Assembly: GCA_016873215.1 (NCBI GenBank)
Contig: VGXU01000015.1
Span: 1 to 48,824 of the forward strand
From: Planctomycetota bacterium
GTDB taxonomy: Bacteria; Planctomycetota; Phycisphaerae; Sedimentisphaerales; Anaerohalosphaeraceae
Length of the DNA: 48,824 bases
Direction: 5' to 3'
Below, one piece after another: positions 26,028 to 33,265 of the stretch. A model generated the notes under the pieces. It saw only the letters and a program-made list of their open reading frames with translations, did not search any database and was not told the origin of the DNA. Within the stretch, counting starts at the first letter, position 1. Each line of letters starts with the position of its first letter. Position numbers and translations under genes: made by a program.

Positions 26028-26808
26028 GTATGATTATTGCCCGGCGGCGCAGTTGAAGGAAAATCTCGAAACACGGAAAATTTCCGGATTGTTTCTGGCC
26101 GGACAGATTAATGGTACCAGCGGCTATGAAGAGGCGGCGGGGCAGGGATTGCTCGCGGGTCTTAACGCGGCGTGCAAAGTCGCGGGTAAAGAGCCGCTAA
26201 TTTTGGGTCGCGACCAGGCGTATATCGGCGTGCTGGTTGACGATTTGCTGACGCGGCCCATCGATGAGCCGTACCGGATGTTCACATCGCGGGCGGAATA
26301 TCGGCTTTCACTGCGCAGTGACAATGCGGATATACGATTGACGCGGATTGGCAGGCAATTCGGCTTAGTTGATGATGTCCGCTGGAAAAAGTTTCAGGAA
26401 AAAATCGCGGCGATGAATGTATTGCGACAATTTTTGAAAACCACCCGGCGGGGCGGTAAATTGCTGTGGGATTTGCTCAAACAGCCGCAGACTAATCTGG
26501 TCCAATGTCTTTTGGAGGATAGAGAAATCGCCGCGTTAAATCTGCCGCGGCAGGCCGTGGAGGAGGTTGCGATAGAATCCCGGTATGAAGGCTATTTGGC
26601 CCGGCAGGAACGCGAAATCGCGCAGTTTCGCAATCTTGAGCATATCCGCGTCCCCGACGGGATGGATTATTTTGCGGTGTCGCATCTGCGCTATGAGGCG
26701 AAGGAGAAATTATCCGCAATGAAGCCGCTGACGCTCGGGCAGGCCTCGCGCATCGGCGGCATCACTCCCGCCGACATCGCCGTACTGCAAATCTATATGA
26801 GAAAATAG
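25888..26808 (+). CDS. mnmG: MnmG, C-terminal part (frameshifted)
   Basis: The real MnmG sequence resumes at MLRLMVGTQRAKIAHYGYAI (from 25966); the 26 residues before it are out-of-frame readthrough. Recognisable blocks are AIEYDYCPAAQLKENLETR, LFLAGQINGTSGYEEAAGQG, and FTSRAEYRLSLRSDNADIRL, followed by the helical C-terminal domain that ends with ASRIGGITPADIAVLQIYM. In other bacteria the two parts are a single polypeptide of about 600-630 residues. The gene ends 12 bases before the convergent dsbD stop. Confidence 0.88.
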   Translation: MSRRMRRFQPFTATASVRHVRLMFRGMLRLMVGTQRAKIAHYGYAIEYDYCPAAQLKENLETRKISGLFLAGQINGTSGYEEAAGQGLLAGLNAACKVAGKEPLILGRDQAYIGVLVDDLLTRPIDEPYRMFTSRAEYRLSLRSDNADIRLTRIGRQFGLVDDVRWKKFQEKIAAMNVLRQFLKTTRRGGKLLWDLLKQPQTNLVQCLLEDREIAALNLPRQAVEEVAIESRYEGYLARQEREIAQFRNLEHIRVPDGMDYFAVSHLRYEAKEKLSAMKPLTLGQASRIGGITPADIAVLQIYMRK

Positions 26809-26820
26809 AGAATTGTATAT

Positions 26821-28590
26821 TCAAGAGCCCGACGGTAATTTTTGTAAAGTGTCAAGCAGTTCCTGTTTGTCGAAGATGCCGCGGAGTTTGATTTGCCGGC
26901 CGTCGGGCAATAAAATAATACTCACCGGCACGGTTCCCGATTCGCCATAGAGGCCTGTCAAGTCTCCGGTCGCTGGCATATCTTTGGCGGTGGTGTCGGC
27001 CTTGATAATCAGCACAGTCTTGTCTTTGATCAGCTTGACCACCTGCGGGTCGTGATAAATACGTTTTTCAACGACGACACAATTGGTGCACCAGTCAGCG
27101 GTAAATTTGATGACGACAGGCTGTTTGGCGGTGACGGCCTTTTGTATCATCGCCGCATCATACGGTTTCCAGTTGAGAACATCTTTCTGTGTGGGCAACA
27201 GCCAGAAGCCGGATAATACGGCAATCAACACGGCGACGATTCGCACGGCCCATTTTTTACCTCTCGGTGTGGCGAAATTGACCCAGCTTCCCCACATCCA
27301 CAGGCAGAAACTTAATATCAACGCATAAAATAGCGCATCAACTAATCGTTCTTTCGGCAGTGCGCTCAGCAATTTGACGGCGATAATCAGCAAAATGAAA
27401 CCCATCGCCTTGCGGATATGCTCCATCCAGTCGCCGGGCCGCGGCAGTTTATTTAATAGACTGGGGACAAGTACGATGATTGCGTAAGGCAGGGCCATCC
27501 CGGCACCCATTAGGGCGAATGCCAGCAGGCTCATCGCCGGGCTTTGTGTCTGCGCCCAGACCACCACCGCCGCCAGAATCGCGCCGCTGCACGGCGTACT
27601 CAGCAATGCCGCCAGAAACCCCATCCCGACCGAGCCGGCCATTCCGCCGCCGGTCGATGCGCCGCCGGTAATCGATGATGGCACGGCAATGCCGAAGACA
27701 TCGAACATAAATAATCCGAAGGCCATGAGAAACAGGCCCATCGCCAGCACGACCGCCGGGTATCGCAGGTGGTCACCCCAATTGAAGACGGCGCCGGTGG
27801 TCACTTTAATAATAATGGCCGCCGCGGCGAAAACGACAAAGAATAAAATCACGCCAATGCAGAATGCCATGCCCAGCCCGATGCGCCGAACGGTTTGTTC
27901 TTTCGCCTGGCTGATGAGCCGGGACAGAATCAATGGAATCACCGGCAGCACACACGGCATAATATTAAATGAAAGCCCCGCCAATACCGCCATAATCAAA
28001 TAAAAGCTCCTGACCCCTTTATTTTCAACATTTCTGTCGGAGCTTTCTACTTTGTCATTCCGGCGAAAGCCGGAATCCAGATTTTCTTTTGTTATAATTT
28101 GTCGCCACGTATCTGCTTTTGCAAAATCAACCTGTGCCGTCAGCGTTTTTTCAAACGGCCGCAGACATATCTTACTGGTGCAGGCGACGCCGGCGATGGT
28201 GACAGTGACGGCGGTCTCTTTTTGCGGGGCGGATTCAATTGGAATATAAACCTCGAATTTACCGACGAAGACGTCGATATTTTTTTCCTGTGCCGGGTCG
28301 TAAAATTGTCCTGGCTTTGGGAAAATGGTTTTGCCGAAGGCGACGCCGTCAGCCTTAGCGGTGATAGTCAGTTCCGTCCCCGGCGCAGGCGCCGTATCGG
28401 CGGAGGCGTAAAAATGCAAATCATCCGTGCCATCAAATACAACGGCAATGGCGGGCCTGCCGTCCAATTGCACCGGCTCAATCCGCGCCGCCGAATGCTG
28501 GTCTTCATATTTGGCAATCTCCGACCCCTGTGCCGCAAAAACCGGCATGCTTAATATTGCCAGCAGGACAATTCCGACCATTAGCTGCAT
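26821..28590 (-). CDS. dsbD: Thiol:disulfide interchange protein DsbD
   Basis: DsbD carries electrons from cytoplasmic thioredoxin across the inner membrane to periplasmic partners. The 589 residues comprise a signal peptide (MQLMVGIVLLAILSMPVFA), an N-terminal periplasmic domain (about 20-165), a membrane domain of about eight helices with the paired cysteine sites FNIMPCVLPVIPL and LLSTPCSGAI, and a C-terminal thioredoxin domain with ADWCTNC near 498. The ATG at 28590 is chosen because the frame further upstream crosses a REP palindrome. A 28-bp palindromic repeat is inserted in frame in the linker at about residues 171-180 (LDSGFRRND). A weak promoter TTGAAC-N16-TATAGA may lie at 28716-28743. 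Confidence 0.92.
   Translation of the reverse strand: MQLMVGIVLLAILSMPVFAAQGSEIAKYEDQHSAARIEPVQLDGRPAIAVVFDGTDDLHFYASADTAPAPGTELTITAKADGVAFGKTIFPKPGQFYDPAQEKNIDVFVGKFEVYIPIESAPQKETAVTVTIAGVACTSKICLRPFEKTLTAQVDFAKADTWRQIITKENLDSGFRRNDKVESSDRNVENKGVRSFYLIMAVLAGLSFNIMPCVLPVIPLILSRLISQAKEQTVRRIGLGMAFCIGVILFFVVFAAAAIIIKVTTGAVFNWGDHLRYPAVVLAMGLFLMAFGLFMFDVFGIAVPSSITGGASTGGGMAGSVGMGFLAALLSTPCSGAILAAVVVWAQTQSPAMSLLAFALMGAGMALPYAIIVLVPSLLNKLPRPGDWMEHIRKAMGFILLIIAVKLLSALPKERLVDALFYALILSFCLWMWGSWVNFATPRGKKWAVRIVAVLIAVLSGFWLLPTQKDVLNWKPYDAAMIQKAVTAKQPVVIKFTADWCTNCVVVEKRIYHDPQVVKLIKDKTVLIIKADTTAKDMPATGDLTGLYGESGTVPVSIILLPDGRQIKLRGIFDKQELLDTLQKLPSGS
28053..28080 (-). repeat. 28-bp palindromic repeat inside dsbD (copy 1)
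   Basis: ATTCCGGC-GAAA-GCCGGAAT is a perfect 8-bp stem with a tetraloop inside a 28-base unit that recurs exactly at 43878-43905. Here it is translated as the peptide LDSGFRRND between the periplasmic and membrane domains of DsbD. Confidence 0.85.
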
Positions 28591-28599
28591 ACGCGAAAT

Positions 28600-28630
28600 G
28601 TAGGGTGTGCAGCTTTGCTGCACACGCGGA
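28600..28630 (+). repeat. GTAG-headed REP-like palindrome, copy b
   Basis: GTAGG precedes a 9-bp hairpin (GTGTGCAGC, loop TTT, GCTGCACAC) and is followed by GCGGA. All 31 bases are identical, in inverted orientation, to the palindrome at 29950-29980 next to the RAYT gene. It lies in the dsbD 5' region, 10 bases from the start codon. Confidence 0.85.
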
Positions 28631-28739
28631 TAATTCCGCACACACAGTTGTTTATGACAATTTTTGATAAAAAACATTCTTGTCCTTTCGATGTATCGCT
28701 TTCTCTTGCAATACATCTATACCTTGTTTTTAGAAAAGT

Positions 28740-29315
28740 TCAATTTTGAATCAATCCTTTTTTGACTTTCTCCGCAGGTAGCCATTGTTGCGACCACACA
28801 AAAACTCGAATTTTTTCTTTCTCTTTAGTGTAAAAAAACCATAGACCTTCCCCGTAATCATTATGATCCAGGCCAATGATTAAACAGTTTTCTTTGTAAT
28901 CAGCCAGACTTTCCTGATTCCACCAATCAGGCTTTTTGAAAAAAAGTTTTGCAAATGAGGTTTCAGAATAAGAAACATCAGAATGATGAAATGGATAGTC
29001 GAAATATTTATGCGAGTTGATGAATTCTTCTAAAGTTGACAATTTTGCTGTTGCTTCCAGATAATGATAATTGGTGTCAAATTCCAAGACATAATAGTGT
29101 TGTATATCTGTCGAACTTTCCGGGAGGTATGCGGCGAGAATTTTCCACTCCTTTTGGAACGAAACATATTTTTTGTAGTGATTTTGGTTGCTTTGCCACC
29201 GTTCTCCGAATCTCCAGCAATAAAGGTTTAAAAGAAATAAAGTTGCAAAAATACAAATAGATATGAATATTACTGTCCATAGATATGCGAATAATTTTTT
29301 GATAATCAGTATCAT
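28740..29315 (-). CDS. AT-rich orphan gene, single-pass membrane protein
   Basis: 191 residues with one N-terminal membrane segment (about 12-32, TVIFISICIFATLFLLNLY) and a polar remainder rich in Tyr, Trp, Phe, Lys and Asn (for example HHSDVSYSETSFAKLFFKKP). Its base composition is visibly more AT-rich than its neighbours. It lies between REP-like palindromes b and c, beside a RAYT gene, which suggests an acquired segment. No family is recognised. Confidence 0.65.
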   Translation of the reverse strand: MILIIKKLFAYLWTVIFISICIFATLFLLNLYCWRFGERWQSNQNHYKKYVSFQKEWKILAAYLPESSTDIQHYYVLEFDTNYHYLEATAKLSTLEEFINSHKYFDYPFHHSDVSYSETSFAKLFFKKPDWWNQESLADYKENCLIIGLDHNDYGEGLWFFYTKEKEKIRVFVWSQQWLPAEKVKKGLIQN

Positions 29316-29337
29316 TTGAATTTACCTATTCAATTTT

Positions 29338-29367
29338 GTAGGGTGTGCAACTTGTTGCACACGCGGG
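29338..29367 (+). repeat. GTAG-headed REP-like palindrome, copy c (left of RAYT)
   Basis: GTAGG, then the hairpin GTGTGCAAC/GTTGCACAC with a two-base loop, then GCGGG. It ends 3 bases before the RAYT stop codon. Confidence 0.8.
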
Positions 29368-29370
29368 TTG

Positions 29371-29928
29371 TTATTCCCATTTTTCGCCAAAATTGTCACC
29401 AAGTATTTCCTGTATCTCTGATAACTCAGGGATTTTATATCGTCCTGCTTCTATGTGCTGATGATAACTCGAAAAAGGCCAATCTTCAACCTTTTCGACC
29501 AATTTATGTTTGACGGGATTCCAATGGATATAATGAATATGTCTTGCCAAATCTCGCGGGTCCCGTATTCGGTGTTCCCAGAAGCGTTTTTGCCAGACGC
29601 CGCGATGTCGTCTTTGCTGACGGGACTGGCTCTGGATTATTTCTTCGCCGCCGGCCTTGAGCCAATTATGGGTGAAATCTTTTTTAATTAATGTCCATCG
29701 TGTGGAATAATCGTTGTCCCCGTCCGGCAATCTCCAAATACAGTGCAAATGCTCCGGCAGCAGGCATGCCGCCACCGATTCAAAAGGCCGCCGATGTTGT
29801 ACGCGCTGCCATGCCGAATGCAGGATTGCCCGTGCAAGCGGCGTGGCTAAAAATGGGACGCGGTTGTATGTGACAAGGGTGAAGAAATAATAACCGCCTG
29901 CGTTTTTAATCCTTCTGTAATGCGACAT
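29371..29928 (-). CDS. REP-associated tyrosine transposase (RAYT, Y1 HUH family)
   Basis: A single-strand DNA endonuclease of the IS200/IS605-related HUH group, known to nick and join at REP hairpins. The 185 residues start MSHYRRIKNAGGYYFFTLVT. The HUH metal motif is HLH at 60-62 (CLLPEHLHCIWRLPDGD). KKDFTHNWLK and RRHRGVWQKRFWEHRIRD follow, then the catalytic Tyr at about 123 in HIHYIHWNPVKH, and the closing DWPFSSYHQH. The ATG at 29928 is chosen because a longer frame would run through the palindrome upstream. All catalytic residues are present, so it may be active. Confidence 0.9.
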   Translation of the reverse strand: MSHYRRIKNAGGYYFFTLVTYNRVPFLATPLARAILHSAWQRVQHRRPFESVAACLLPEHLHCIWRLPDGDNDYSTRWTLIKKDFTHNWLKAGGEEIIQSQSRQQRRHRGVWQKRFWEHRIRDPRDLARHIHYIHWNPVKHKLVEKVEDWPFSSYHQHIEAGRYKIPELSEIQEILGDNFGEKWE

Positions 29929-29949
29929 ACGCAAAATCCCAAAAAACAA

Positions 29950-29980
29950 TCCGCGTGTGCAGCAAAGCTGCACACCCTAC
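29950..29980 (-). repeat. GTAG-headed REP-like palindrome, copy d (right of RAYT)
   Basis: On the minus strand it reads GTAGG, the hairpin GTGTGCAGC-TTT-GCTGCACAC, then GCGGA. It is identical over 31 bases to copy b at 28600 and lies 21 bases upstream of the RAYT start. Confidence 0.85.
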
Positions 29981-30417
29981 GTTTTCGTTATCAGTTTTGC
30001 TGTGATGTGCGTCAGGCCGTACTGCAATACGCTCAGAAACGAACCACTGGTCTGTATTGTAGCAATCAAAAGCAGAGGGGGTTCATTATTTCTCATGAAA
30101 TTATAGTATCCTGTTTTGAGGTCGAAATCCACCTGATTTACTCAGGGAAATTGCCTATCCGGACTCTGATTTCCAGAAATCAAGGACATATATAAAGCTG
30201 TCATTAGCACAAAAAGGGCCATTTTGGAAAATAAGTCAAACAAAAAGCGCACAACAGAGGTAATATCTTAAAAGTGTATGTTTTTTGATGTTTGTCCGAT
30301 AAAAGTCGTGTAGTTCTTGACAAAACCCGTTTTACGGGGTATAATCTTAAAGACATCACGATATTCCCTCATGGATAAAACGAATGGGAAATCGGGGGGA
30401 CAAGAAAGGAGGTCAGC
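29981..30417. other. Gene-free stretch between RAYT and the DUF4174 gene
   Basis: These 437 bases contain no supported gene. A palindrome GATTTC-CA-GAAATC lies at 30168-30181, and the strong promoter at 30317-30345 is in the downstream part. The first 300 bases are AT-rich with frequent stops in all frames. A 23-codon frame at 30371 lacks a ribosome site and overlaps the DUF4174 start region. Confidence 0.5.
30317..30345 (+). promoter_or_regulatory. Perfect consensus sigma70 promoter with a dyad in its spacer
   Basis: TTGACA at 30317-30322 and TATAAT at 30340-30345 are both exact, with an ideal 17-base spacer. The spacer holds CCCGT-TTT-ACGGG, a 5-bp dyad that could be an operator. A start near 30352 gives a leader of about 65 bases to the DUF4174 gene. 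Confidence 0.85.
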
Positions 30418-30801
30418 ATGGCCGACCTTCAAGCGAGTTTGAATGGATGGAAGTCCAAAAACAGCCTGTTGTTTGTCTTTGCATCCTGCCAAGAGGATCA
30501 TTTTTGCAAGATTCAACGGGAATTATTCAGCGATTGCCAGGAAGCGTTGCAAAGGTATGGTCTGGTTGTGGCGGAGATTTTTGAACAGGGCGGCAGTCAT
30601 ATCGGCGGACTGCAGCTCGATCCGGACAGTTGCGATTATCTCCGCAGGCAGTTTCGCGTCTCCCCCGGCGAATTCAAGGTCCTTCTGCTGGGCAAAGATC
30701 AGCATATCAAGCTGGCGACGGACAGCATGGTATCCGAACGGGAACTGCTGATGCGTCTGGAGGCCGCCGCACCCGAAGGGGTGGAAGCGATGTTCAGTTA
30801 A
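30418..30801 (+). CDS. DUF4174-like small protein
   Basis: 127 residues with the pattern of DUF4174: a first strand SLLFVFASCQEDHFCKIQRE, the middle YGLVVAEIFEQGG, then FKVLLLGKDQHIKLATDSMV and the last helix RELLMRLEAA. The family is of unknown function with a thioredoxin-like appearance, but no CxxC is present here. No signal peptide is obvious. An excellent ribosome site AAAGGAGGT lies 5 bases before the ATG and a perfect promoter lies upstream, so strong expression is likely when it is not repressed. Confidence 0.7.
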   Translation: MADLQASLNGWKSKNSLLFVFASCQEDHFCKIQRELFSDCQEALQRYGLVVAEIFEQGGSHIGGLQLDPDSCDYLRRQFRVSPGEFKVLLLGKDQHIKLATDSMVSERELLMRLEAAAPEGVEAMFS

Positions 30802-30954
30802 GAGGCTGTCCAAACAATACAAAACGACTGCGGTATTTCTCCGCCGGCGGGCCTGCGGGCAGTGCCGCACATTTTTTTGAATAGATAATTGCCCTCTCCT
30901 TTCCGACTTCCTGAAACCAGTTTCAAAGTTTCCATTCCGTTTTATCTGTTTATC

Positions 30955-31002
30955 AAAGAGTGAAAATTAGCTCTTTACGAGTTTCCCTGTGGATGGTATA
31001 TT
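30955..31002 (+). promoter_or_regulatory. Promoter of the GH88/GH105-like gene with a dyad over its -35 box
   Basis: TTTACG (30974-30979) and TATATT (30997-31002) are 17 bases apart. The inverted repeat AAAGAG-N10-CTCTTT (30955-30976) overlaps the -35 box, as expected of a repressor site at a sugar-utilisation gene. Confidence 0.5.
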
Positions 31003-31024
31003 CCGTCCGGGAAAGGAGATACCG

Positions 31025-32209
31025 ATGACTCAAAAAACCGCTCGTTTTTCGATTAGGCCGTTTCAGTCGGTTGTGTATATTATTTTGTCCTGTTCTTTGA
31101 ATGCCTGCGCAGTTCCGGGTAATGAAAAGATGACTGCTGTGACGCCGCCAAACAAAGCCGCAATTCTTCAGAAGATGACGCTGGCCAACGCATATTTCAT
31201 GAACAAATGGCCCGACCCTGGTAAGCCCATCGTCACCAACAAAGAACGGCCCAGCAATATCTGGACGCGGGCGGTATATTATGAAGGCCTGATGGCGCTG
31301 TACAAAATCGACCCGCAGAAAAAATATTATGATTATGCCGTTGCCTGGGGCCAGGTACACCAGTGGGGTCTGCGGGATGGTTCCGCCACCCGCAACGCCG
31401 ACAACCAATGCTGCGGCCAGACCTATATTGATTTGTACCTGCTTGACCCCAAACCTGAACGCATCAAGAACATCAAAAAAAGCATCGACAATGTTGTGAA
31501 CAGTCCGCAAAATAACGACTGGTGGTGGATTGACGCGATGCAGATGGCGATGCCGGTCTATACCCGGCTGGGCCTGGTTTATAAAGACCGCCGATATTTC
31601 GATAAGATGCACCAGATATACCAGTACACCAAATCCTCTCACGGCGACAAGGGATTATACAGCCCCGAAGACCATCTGTGGTGGCGCGATAAAGACTTCG
31701 ACCCGCCGTATAAAGAGCCGAACGGCAAAAATTGCTACTGGTCTCGCGGCAACGGATGGGTGCTGGCTGCGCTGGCGCGGGTGCTGGATATCTTGCCGAC
31801 AAATGCCGCCGGGTACGACGAATATCTCGGTGATTTCAAAGATATGGCCGCCGCCATCGCGGCGGTGCAGCGGCCTGACGGTTTCTGGAACGCCAGTCTG
31901 CACGACCCCAATAATTTCGGCGGCAAAGAAACCAGCGGCACGGCATTGTTTACTTACGGGACAGCATGGGGAATCAATAAAGGCATCCTCGATAAGGATA
32001 AATATCTGCCGGTCGTTATCAAAAGCTGGAACGCGGTGGCCAATGACGCCGTTCATGCCGACGGCTTTCTCGGTTATGTCCAGGGTACGGGCAAACAGCC
32101 CTCTGATGGCCAGCCGATAACCTACGACCACAAGCCGGATTTTGAGGATTACGGACTTGGCGCATTCCTTCTGGCCGGCGGCGAAATATACAAACTGGCC
32201 GACAAATAA
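31025..32209 (+). CDS. GH88/GH105-like unsaturated glucuronyl/rhamnogalacturonyl hydrolase, exported
   Basis: 394 residues with an N-terminal export signal ending in a possible lipobox (LNAC). The body resembles the alpha/alpha-toroid hydrolases of families GH88 and GH105, which remove unsaturated uronic acids from fragments made by polysaccharide lyases. Visible blocks are IWTRAVYYEGLMALYKIDP, DWWWIDAMQMAMPVY with the candidate catalytic Asp, CYWSRGNGWVLAALARVLD, GFWNASLHDP, and ETSGTALFTYGTAWGINKG. The ATG at 31025 has AAAGGAG 5 bases upstream. Pectin- or ulvan-type substrates are possible; no lyase is nearby. Confidence 0.8.
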   Translation: MTQKTARFSIRPFQSVVYIILSCSLNACAVPGNEKMTAVTPPNKAAILQKMTLANAYFMNKWPDPGKPIVTNKERPSNIWTRAVYYEGLMALYKIDPQKKYYDYAVAWGQVHQWGLRDGSATRNADNQCCGQTYIDLYLLDPKPERIKNIKKSIDNVVNSPQNNDWWWIDAMQMAMPVYTRLGLVYKDRRYFDKMHQIYQYTKSSHGDKGLYSPEDHLWWRDKDFDPPYKEPNGKNCYWSRGNGWVLAALARVLDILPTNAAGYDEYLGDFKDMAAAIAAVQRPDGFWNASLHDPNNFGGKETSGTALFTYGTAWGINKGILDKDKYLPVVIKSWNAVANDAVHADGFLGYVQGTGKQPSDGQPITYDHKPDFEDYGLGAFLLAGGEIYKLADK

Positions 32210-32220
32210 ATTTCCATCCC

Positions 32221-32249
32221 GTAGGGTGGGTGGTTTCCACCCACTGCGA
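32221..32249 (+). repeat. GTAG-headed REP-like palindrome, copy e
   Basis: GTAGG with the hairpin GTGGGTGG-TTT-CCACCCAC, then TGCGA. The head, loop and tail match copies b-d but the stem has changed on both sides, keeping the pairing. It lies between the glycosidase and purC. Confidence 0.75.
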
Positions 32250-32268
32250 CGATAAGAAAATTTTTCGG

Positions 32269-32297
32269 TTTTCAAAAGGCGGGTTTGCCCTTATATT
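32269..32297 (+). promoter_or_regulatory. Possible purC promoter
   Basis: TTTTCA (32269-32274) and TATATT (32292-32297) with 17 bases between. The -35 box is weak. Confidence 0.35.
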
Positions 32298-32358
32298 ACC
32301 TCCGATATTCGGCGCCGTTGCTGAAGTTCATTACCCCAGCAAAAACCGGAGAAATAGT

Positions 32359-33258
32359 ATGGCTAATGTAGTTTTACAGACACAGATACCCAATGTTTTT
32401 GTCAGGCACGGCAAAGTACGGGACATTTACGATCTCGGCGACAAACTGATGCTGGTCGCCTCAGACCGCCTCAGCGCCTTTGACGTCATTATGAAGACCG
32501 GCATCCCCGGCAAGGGGCAGGTCTTGACGCAGATTTCCAAATTCTGGTTTTCGTTTCTGACCGGCGTAGTCGAAAACCACCTGCTCAGCGATGACGTGAA
32601 AAAGTATCCCAAGCCGTTCTGCGATTACGCCGACCAACTGGCCGGGCGGTCGATGCTGGTCAAAAAAACCAAAGTGCTGCCGGTGGAGTGCATCGTCCGC
32701 GGCTATCTTGCCGGCTCCGGCTGGAAGGAATATCAAAAGCAGGGTACCGTTTGCGGCATCCGGCCCCCGGCGGGGCTGAAACAATGCGACAAACTCCCCG
32801 AACCGATTTTTACGCCTTCCACCAAGGCCGAACAGGGCGCACATGATGAAAACATCAGTTTCGAAAAGGCGGTGGAGATTATGGGTTGGGAAAAGGCCTC
32901 CTATGTGAAGAACAAGAGCATCGAGATTTTTAAAAAGGCCTCCGTTTATGCCGAATCGAAAGGTATTATTCTGGCCGACACGAAATTCGAATGGGGCGAA
33001 ATCGACGGCAAAATCATTCTGATTGACGAAGTTCTTACGCCGGATTCGTCGCGTTTCTGGCCGCGGGATAAATATCAGCCCGGACGCGACCAGGAAAGTT
33101 TCGATAAGCAGTTTGTCCGCAACTACCTCGAAGACATCAAATTCAACAAGTCCGGCCCCGGTGTCGAATTGCCTGCCGACATCGTCGAAAAAACAGCCGC
33201 CAAATACATCGAAGGATACGAACGTCTGACCGGCAAAAAATTCATCCCGGCGGTGTAG
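32359..33258 (+). CDS. purC: Phosphoribosylaminoimidazole-succinocarboxamide synthase
   Basis: It joins aspartate to CAIR with ATP in purine synthesis. The 299 residues are in the longer SAICAR synthase subgroup. VRHGKVRDIYDLGDKLMLVASDRLSAFDVIM forms the nucleotide site, with later blocks VLPVECIVRGYLAGSGWKEY and ILIDEVLTPDSSRFWPRDKY. The ATG at 32359 begins the conserved region and has GGAGAA upstream; a longer frame from 32230 includes palindrome-derived sequence and is rejected. The next gene starts 8 bases after the stop. Confidence 0.95.
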   Translation: MANVVLQTQIPNVFVRHGKVRDIYDLGDKLMLVASDRLSAFDVIMKTGIPGKGQVLTQISKFWFSFLTGVVENHLLSDDVKKYPKPFCDYADQLAGRSMLVKKTKVLPVECIVRGYLAGSGWKEYQKQGTVCGIRPPAGLKQCDKLPEPIFTPSTKAEQGAHDENISFEKAVEIMGWEKASYVKNKSIEIFKKASVYAESKGIILADTKFEWGEIDGKIILIDEVLTPDSSRFWPRDKYQPGRDQESFDKQFVRNYLEDIKFNKSGPGVELPADIVEKTAAKYIEGYERLTGKKFIPAV

Positions 33259-33265
33259 AAAAATA

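Larger units (their letters stand above)
29338..29980 (-). mobile_element. RAYT gene flanked by inverted REP-like palindromes
   Basis: The REP-associated tyrosine transposase gene is bracketed by two palindromes whose GTAG heads both point outward (29338 on the plus strand, 29980 on the minus strand). After the hairpins both continue with GCGG(G/A)TTGTT into the element, so similarity extends over about 36 bases per end. The unit spans 643 bases. Whether the whole unit moves, or the enzyme only moves REP hairpins, cannot be told from sequence. Confidence 0.7.

Noticed and set aside
28591-28716. 42-residue upstream extension of DsbD
   Set aside because: It crosses REP-like copy b; the ATG at 28590 opens directly into a signal peptide.
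29929-29973. 15-residue upstream extension of the RAYT protein
   Set aside because: It is translated palindrome; the family normally starts at the MSHYRR-like position.
30371-30442. Possible 23-codon leader peptide before the DUF4174 gene
   Set aside because: No ribosome site and no composition bias; it only happens to overlap the real start.
24592-32249. CRISPR array made of the GTAG-headed repeats
   Set aside because: The copies are kilobases apart, in both orientations, with different stems and no regular spacers; no cas gene is near.
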